The notes below the pieces were generated by a model. The model worked only from the letters and a program-made list of their open reading frames with translations, was not told where the DNA came from and did not search any database. From Austropuccinia psidii (Eukaryota; Basidiomycota; Pucciniomycetes; Pucciniales; Sphaerophragmiaceae): a DNA stretch of 64,000 nt. A program made the translations under genes and the position numbers. Shown piece after piece: positions 57,901 through 64,000 of this stretch; position 1 is the first letter of the stretch; each line of letters opens with the position of its first letter. The DNA lies in contig JALGQZ010000018.1 in assembly GCA_023105745.1 (NCBI GenBank), positions 16,811,773 through 16,875,772 of the forward strand, in the 5' to 3' direction.

Positions 57901-60783
57901 ATTAAAGAATTAATGGACCTTGGAGTATTAAGAAAGGTTGGACATAATGAACAAGTAGAAGTTACTACACCTGTCATTATAACTTGGCATAATGGAAAAT
58001 CAAGGATGGTAGGAGACTTCAGAGCCCTGAATACCTATACCATTCCAGACAGATATCCAATACCCAGAATCCATGAGACATTGACCCAATTGTCACAAGC
58101 TAAGTTCATCACAGCTATGGATGCTCTTAAGGGTTTTCATCAAAATGTCTTAACAGACAATGCCAAGAAACTACTAAGAATAATAGTCCATTGTGGAATT
58201 TTTGAATACTTAAGAATGCCATTTGGGATAAAAAATGCACCTTCCCATTATCAAAGAATGATGAATACCATATTTCCTGAAGAATTATCAGAAAGATGGT
58301 TAATTATCTATATTGATGATATTATAGTTTGCTCAGAAACTTGGGAAAATCACCTTACAAGACTAGAAAGGGTACTACAGAAAATAGTCCAAGTAAATAT
58401 GAAAATTTCACTGAAAAAGTGTCATTTTGCATATAGTGAATTAAAAGCCCTAGGACATGTGGTATCTGGCCTTAGTCTAGGCATAGACAAAAATAAAGTA
58501 GCAGCAGTACTACTTAAACCAATGCCTCAAACCAAAAAATAAATGCAATCATTTCTAGGATTTGCTGGTTACTATAGACAGCATATAAAGGACTTTGAAA
58601 AGATTGCTAAATCCTTGTATAAGCTATGTGACCAACAAACAGTCTATGAGATGACAGAAGAAAGAGTCAAGGCATATGAAGAATTGAAAAATTCCTTAAC
58701 AAATGCCCCATTTCTTCTGATGCCAGATTGGAAACTACCCTTCAAACTGTACATTGATGCTTGTGGAGAAGGACTAGGTGCTGCACTTCACCAAACACAA
58801 ATTATCAATGATAAACCAGTGGAAGGACCAATTTGTTTCATTTCAAGGCAGATAAAGCCAACAGAAGCAAGGTATGGAGCAAGCCAAATGGGATGCTTAT
58901 GCCTAGTATGGGCTTCAGAAAAACTGCATTATTATTTGGATGGCACAGTATTTGATGTAATCACAGACTGTAATGCTGTGAAATCACTATTAAATATGAA
59001 GACTCCAAATAGACATATGCTGAGATGGCAAATTGCTATCCAAGAATATAGAGGAAATATGACTATTGTTCATAAGTCTGGAAATATTCATAAAAATGCA
59101 GATGTTCTTAGCAGATGGGCTCTAGCAAATACCCCTGACAATCCAGCATGGGTACCACAAGAAGAGCACCATATAGAAGGAATATGTGTTACAGACATTG
59201 GCACAGAATTCTTTAACCAAGTTAAAGAAAGCTATAAGACAGACAAAAATTGCCATATCTTAAGCCAACTTCTAATGAAAGACTGCAAAGATCCATCACT
59301 TTCATCAAAACTAGATGAAATATGGAAAAAGGCATATGATGAAGGAAGATTTCACCTCCTTGATGGAATCCTTTACCATAGAACAAAACACACATGTGTT
59401 ATGGCCTTAACAGATAGAACACTAATAAACACTATTTTACATGAGTGTCATGATAGTGTTGCATCTGGACATCTCTCAGAAGATAGGACACTAGAGAGGG
59501 TGAAAACCTGCTCTTGGTGGCCAAATTGGAAGAAAGATGTTTCAGAGTACTGCCAAACCTGTGACAGATGTCAAAAATCCAACAGAGCCACAGGAAAGAA
59601 ATTTGGAATGATGATCCAAATCCAAGAACCAAAATCCCCATGGGAAATAGTTCATATGGATTGGGTAACAGCCTTACCTCCAGGAGGAGACAGGAGTTAT
59701 AATGCATGCCTAGTCTTAGTTGACAGGTACAGTAAAACTCCCATGTTCTTACCACGTCATAAAGATGACACAGCTATGGATACAGCCATAATGATATGGA
59801 ATAAAGTCATTAGCCACACAGGCTTATTCCAAAATATTATAAGTGACAGAGACCCAAAGTTCACTTCAGCATTATGGACAAATCTCCATAACTTGTTTGG
59901 GACAAAGTTATCATTCTCAACAGCTTATCATCCTCAAACTGATGGTCTAGCAGAAAGAATGATACAGACCCTAGAGGATATGATCAGAAGATTCTGTGCT
60001 TATGGGCTAAAATTCAAAGATTCTGATGGTTTTACCCATGATTGGTGTACACTAATACCAGCACTTGAACTGGCATATAAGACATCAATCCATTCTTCTA
60101 CTGGCAAAACACCAGCAATGCTAGAGAAAGGTTGGAATCCAAGACTTCCTTATGATACCCTCAAAAAGGACTTAGTGGATATACATCCAACGGCAAGAAG
60201 TTTCAAGATAATGCTTGACAAAGCAAGACACCATGCAAACAGATGCATGCAAGATTCTTTTAAATATGCAAAAGAAAGATGGGACAAAAGTCATAAGCCA
60301 CCTGATTTCAAAATAGGAGACTTGGTTTTAGTATCAACCCTTAATTTCAATAACATAAAAGGCCCAAAGAAATTGAAAGATTCCTTTGCAGGACCATTTA
60401 TGATAAAAGCACTTCATGGACCCAATGCTGTGCAATTAGAACTCTCAGGTGAACTAATGAACAAACACCCAACTTTCCCTGTAAGTCTTATAAAACCTTA
60501 CAGTTTAAGTGACAAGGAGTTATTTCCACTAAGAAATAAACCCCCACTTGAGATTCCCCCCTTGGAGGAAGGAGAGGAAAAGAAAATAGTAAAAGTCCTT
60601 AAAGAAAGAAGGACAAGAAACAAAAAAGAAAGAGAATACCTTGTAAGGTATAGAAATTCAACTCAAGAAGATGAATGGCTACTTGAGAAAGATATAAAAA
60701 ATGCTGATAAACTACTAAGAAGGTTCAGCATGAAAGGAAACCTGAAAAATAAAAATTCAAGCATTATTGAGCTTCAAGACTAA
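54955..60783 (+). pseudogene. Gag-Pol of element B, one frame with three stop codons
   Basis: From ATG at 54955 the same frame runs 1942 codons without a frameshift. It is interrupted by TAA 55375-55377, TGA 56209-56211 and TAA 58540-58542. Order: N-terminal extension (MTTRRGSQYS), coiled-coil region (about 55650-56150), Gag from near 56230 (LKEWPTFTGEGEYDH), CCHC zinc knuckle 56887-56928, protease DTG 57265-57273, RT with YIDD 58309-58320, RNase H, integrase zinc finger (near 59440-59575), catalytic Asp 59659, Asp 59845 or 59851, Glu 59953, and a chromodomain-like tail ([15 protein letters not shown], about 60630-60730). All catalytic motifs seen are intact. The third stop replaces a codon between KK and QSFLGF in the RT/RNase H region. 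Confidence 0.95.
54966..55648 (+). pseudogene. Overprinted ORF b of element B, second exon
   Basis: The frame starts acidic (EVPNTPSNQMELDSEAEL) and, after a cluster of four stops within 33 nt (55118-55150), is open to TAG/TAA at 55648. That part has the conserved blocks WHILKKFL, GWNPL, APVASTS and RIPRIQKDAMDNVFNMARTL. All of it overlaps Gag-Pol frame a. The stop cluster breaks this copy, unless another small intron removes it. Confidence 0.5.
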
Positions 60784-60851
60784 CAAAGTCTATTGAAGAG
60801 GTAGGACAGTGGATGATACCCTAATCACATATATCAGATTGTGGTACAATC

Positions 60852-60868
60852 TTTTTGGTGGTAGGGAA
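60852..60868 (+). other. Polypurine tract of element B
   Basis: TTTTTGGTGGTAGGGAA directly before the 3' LTR. Confidence 0.75.
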
Positions 60869-61349
60869 TGTGAGCCTTTGAGATATGACCACATACCCAA
60901 TAAGGTCACCAAAAAGATTAAGAATAATTATACCTTTACTATAATTATATTAAAATTACTTAGAATAATTATACTATGAAAATAATTACTTAAATATACA
61001 AAAAATACCATAGATTGGTACAAAAATCAGTGAAACTTAAAACCCAATGAATCAACATGTAAAATAAATTATACCATTGGATTCCCCATGGAAAAATACA
61101 CATATACCATTTTTATGGCATATCTGTAAAGTCAATATTTAAGGAATTATAAGGTAAAATACCTTATAAGAACCATAAAACCTTATTTATCTCAAGAACT
61201 AATGAAACAGCATGTGAAATAAATTGTACCAGTGGATTCCCCATGAAAATCCACACATAAAACAATTAATAAGCTAATTCCCAAAGTTAATACTTAAAGA
61301 ATTATCCTGAATATATGCACTTTTTTGGTCAACGCATATATTCAAGGAT
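60869..61349 (+). mobile_element. 3' LTR of element B, truncated by insertion
   Basis: First 481 bp of the LTR, nearly identical to 52188-52668, ending TTCAAGGAT where the 5' LTR continues with C. The family A LTR starts at the next base. Confidence 0.95.
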
Positions 61350-63190
61350 TGTGAGCCTTAGAGGTAATTTCATATACCCAAAAGACCACAAATATAAAAA
61401 ATAACATATTAATATAAATAAAATAAATTTATTTATATTATTAAAATGAAAATAAAAAAAAAAATATAAATATAAAATTATATTAAAAATAAAAAATTAA
61501 TTATAATTTAAAAATAAAATTACTTTAAATTTTGTAAATATAAAATTACATTTATACTTGAAAAATTTGAGTAAAAATGATATTTTAACAAAATTGTGAA
61601 AAAATAAATAAGTTTGGAAAAAAGTTAAATAAAATTTATTATAACTTTTTATCCAATAAATAAAAATATAAATTTTATTTCACCATTGGATTCCTCATAA
61701 AAAATCAGGTGGGGTCACCTCTGAGTGAAATTTTTGCAACTCAACTCTAAATAAGCTTAAATTAAGTTTTTAGTATTTTCAATACAAAAGTTGAAAATCC
61801 TCAAAACCTTAATTTAATTCACACCACATGTGGTGTTAACCATCAATTTTTGTGTTAAAATTGAGGTGTTGTGTTTAGTTTAGAAGTTATGAGGAATTAA
61901 AGTATTTTCAATTGAATTCAATTGAAATGTCAAAATGTGCGCGTGTATTACATAAGTGAGCTTTGATTTACATATGAGGTGTCAATTATTACTGTATTGT
62001 ACTGTACAATTGAATTGAATTACATATGTAAATTATAAGTATAATACATGATGAGGAATTAAAGGAAAAATAAATTGGAAAGATTAAATTTGGGGGGGAA
62101 AAGGAACTCCAGCTCTAAGGGGGAGCTAGACCCCCAAAATCCTTGCTGACAGGCGTGGGATGTCAAAATTCACGCAAAAGTTCATCACTTTTGGCCTGGA
62201 ATTGAGTTACAGGGTCTGTGAACTCAATTGATGATGAGGTTTTGATACCAACTGGGGTAGTTTTAGCTGTTGCCAAGAGGGTAAAACTACCCTTAAGATA
62301 AAACAATCATAGTAAAAACAGTTTTAACTGGTTTCTACGCCTCTGACACACATTCTGACGTGTTTTGAAGGCTTTAGGCCTGGTATTGCTATAGTAATGG
62401 CTGATTTAAGGGTCTAAAATGGCTAAAAATGGCTAAAAATGGCTTAAACCAGCCCTTTTTTGGTCTAAACCAGGGTTCAATGATGCCATAATTGGCTTTT
62501 CTGTTGTCAGACTGTTTTTCACGACTGAAAAGAGTAAATTTTACTTTTGGAGTAAGAGAATTGATGGCTATAAAAGAATGTCTTCTTTGTCCCACTTTTC
62601 TCTTCATGTTAGAATCTTTTCCTTTTATTAATTAGTTTAAAACTGTTAAACCAATCAATCAAAGATTCCAACCACCACTTTTACATCATTTTAATCCTTT
62701 TAACCACGTGAAAAAATCATTATAATCATTGTTTGTAACTCTTATAATCATTTTTACCCCTGAACCACCCCAAAAGTGAATTAAAGCATCTTTCATCACT
62801 GTTAACTTTGTCACTTTGTTTCCAAATTCACTCTGGTCACTTTTGGGCGTGTTTTCTCTTTCATATTCTTTTTAAAGACTTTGTTCTTTAATTAATTGCT
62901 TGCAGTTCTTTGCTCAATTAATTCCAATTGAAATTGCTCTTGAAGAAATTTCTTTTGTAGCCTTAAAATATCTCTTGTAGAGTATTTTTTGGATAAATCT
63001 TTATTGTTGGTAAAACAATAAATTTTTATATTATTGTTTTATACTAATAAAGTTATAAACAATAAAATTGGCGTGTTTTCTCTTAAAAATAATATTTCAT
63101 ACTATTTTTAACTGAATTTTACCTTATACAAATTTTGAGGACAGGAAAAGTACTTGATTTTTAATCAAAGTTTCATATCCACACCTTACA
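61350..63190 (+). mobile_element. 5' LTR of family A copy A3 (1841 bp)
   Basis: TGTGAGCCTTAGAGG to CACACCTTACA. It is full length and serves as the reference for family A. A3 lies in the opposite orientation to A1 and A2. Confidence 0.95.
62568..62576 (+). promoter_or_regulatory. TATA box in LTR of copy A3
   Basis: CTATAAAAG; transcription would start near 62600. Confidence 0.6.
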
Positions 63191-63210
63191 TTTGGGGGCC
63201 CAGCCGTGAT
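63191..63210 (+). other. Primer binding site of copy A3
   Basis: TTTGGGGGCCCAGCCGTGAT directly after the LTR. Confidence 0.82.
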
Positions 63211-63337
63211 ATTTTACCTGTGACATATTTTTTTACTCTTTTTAAATCTTTTTTCTTATATTGAAAAATTTAAAAACATATAAAAAATACTTATAATCCA
63301 AAAAAATCCTTAAAAAATAATTTTTTTCATATTATAA

Positions 63338-63414
63338 GTGAGGCTTATATTTTTATTTCTTTTTTGAAATAACCTTTTTTTTACTTAATTAATTGGCTTT
63401 TTCATTTATTTTAG
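63338..63414 (+). other. Candidate leader intron of copy A3
   Basis: Donor-like AA-GTGAGG and acceptor TTATTTTAG, 77 nt. The donor is conserved in A1 and A2. No ATG occurs between the LTR end and the donor, so the upstream exon looks non-coding. Confidence 0.4.
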
Positions 63415-63612
63415 TGTCTGACAACGTGGTAAGACAAGAAAACATTGAAACAGCCTCAACAGTAACCAGCATTATCCCTGCCAGTACTGCTAATTCTGAT
63501 CATAATAGTACTGTTATTGTGACTCAAAATAATCAACCTGAACCAATATCTTCTGAATTAATTAACTTGGATATAAGTAATACACTTCAGAAAGCCAAAA
63601 ATTTGGCCAATA
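63415..63612 (+). CDS. ORF b first visible exon, copy A3
   Basis: 198 nt, open, with motifs RQENIETASTVTSIIPAS and NTLQKAKNLAN. Ends with AATA before donor GTAAGT. The codon that is ATG in A1 and A2 is GTG here. Confidence 0.6.
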
Positions 63613-63677
63613 GTAAGTTTTTGACGTAAAAAATACTATTATAAGCCTTTTTTAACCATAATTATGCCTTCAACCAG
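63613..63677 (+). other. Predicted 65-nt ORF b intron, copy A3
   Basis: GTAAGT at 63613 and CAACCAG ending 63677, phase 1. The Gag-Pol ATG at 63664 is inside, 14 nt before exon 2. Confidence 0.68.
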
Positions 63678-64000
63678 GTCAGGAGCCAGCTACAACCCCT
63701 CAAGCAGCTCCCAAAAAGGTAATAGACGTGATTATGGCAGAGGCCAATCAGGTACAGAAGGAAAAGGGTCAGTTGATGACTTCCAAACAACTAAATTGGG
63801 TCATTCTGAAGCTGATAATACTATTTTACCTTCAAAAAGAGCTGACACCGCCACAACAAGCCTCTGTGGACATATACAAAGCCAGCCACAGTGCATACAA
63901 CAATGCACTTCAGTTCAAAGAGTACCAGATCCTTGCAGACCTGTGGAAGAATTGCATGAATTCTTACCTGACAGTAAGAAAATTCTTGGGCCATCCCAAC
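63664..64000 (+). CDS. Gag-Pol N-terminus of copy A3 (frame a), partial
   Basis: ATG at 63664 opens 112 codons without a stop to the window edge. The start MPSTRSGASYN matches MVHTRNGSNYS of C and MTTRRGSQYS of B: Met, Thr-Arg, Gly and Tyr are shared. It is Ser/Gln/Asp-rich with no domain. The rest lies outside the window. Confidence 0.65.
   Translation, partial: MPSTRSGASYNPSSSSQKGNRRDYGRGQSGTEGKGSVDDFQTTKLGHSEADNTILPSKRADTATTSLCGHIQSQPQCIQQCTSVQRVPDPCRPVEELHEFLPDSKKILGPSQ
63678..64000 (+). CDS. ORF b second exon of copy A3, partial
   Basis: Open to the window edge in a frame offset from Gag-Pol by one base. After a Pro/Ala/Gln-rich start it has IDVIMAEANQVQKEKGQL, a hydrophobic stretch WVILKLIILFYL, and the conserved IYKASHSAYNNALQFKEYQI and NSYLTVRKFLG segments. 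Both overlapping frames are intact here; the third frame has stops. The hydrophobic stretch could be a membrane segment or a by-product of overlapping codons. Confidence 0.62.

Larger units (their letters stand above)
52188..61349 (+). mobile_element. Ty3/gypsy element B, 3' LTR interrupted by A3
   Basis: 5' LTR 52188-54212, primer binding site, ORF b exons, one Gag-Pol frame 54955-60783, polypurine tract and 3' LTR from 60869. The 3' LTR stops at 61349, where the family A LTR begins. It is the best preserved element of the window. Confidence 0.95.

Noticed and set aside
62120..62145. Self-priming (Tf1-like) of family A by the ACCCCCAAAAT stretch in the LTR
   Set aside because: It resembles the complement of the primer binding site, but lies well upstream of the predicted transcription start, so it would not be at the RNA 5' end.

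Overview
This window is an AT-rich, repeat-dominated stretch of a nuclear genome, most likely fungal and plausibly a basidiomycete such as a rust. The grounds are short GT-AG introns (65 to 89 nt), chromodomain-bearing Ty3/gypsy retrotransposons, a Tnp2-type (Transposase_21 family) DNA transposon, and a pair of small cysteine-rich secreted-protein genes. The species call is inference. I saw no rRNA, tRNA or CRISPR array and no intact housekeeping gene.

Layout. 1-8291: family A Ty3/gypsy copy A1 on the minus strand, its integrase cut off by an LTR at the left edge. 8782-18245: second family A copy A2, minus strand, with a 739-bp solo LTR inserted in its gag. 19201-22366: first copy of a segmental duplication carrying a small secreted protein gene. 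24840-25080: GT-rich low-complexity DNA. About 25500-33549: decayed Tnp2-type DNA transposon with two divergent genes, split by a 2166-bp solo LTR (family D). 34748-45081: family C Ty3/gypsy copy, minus strand, flanked by an unusual ~121-bp direct repeat. 46193-47146: unidentified gene relic. 47920-51180: second copy of the segmental duplication. 52188-61349: family B Ty3/gypsy copy, plus strand, with a Gag-Pol frame broken only by three stop codons. 61350-64000: start of a third family A copy (A3), inserted into the 3' LTR of B.

How the retroelement genes fit together. Families A, B and C share one architecture: LTR, primer binding site, a small exon, a short phase-1 intron, and then a region read in two frames. 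The long frame (here frame a) runs from an N-terminal extension through a predicted coiled coil into Gag, protease, reverse transcriptase, RNase H, integrase and a chromodomain-like tail. Its ATG lies inside the intron, 11-14 nt before the second exon. The spliced product (here ORF b, about 280-307 codons over the two exons seen) enters a different frame and is overprinted on the first part of frame a. Splicing would therefore choose between Gag-Pol and a second protein. This is the most interesting feature of the window. It rests on sequence patterns only and I do not recognise it as a described system.

The non-retroelement genes with best support are the two 65-residue secreted-protein paralogs at 19699-19896 and 48436-48633.
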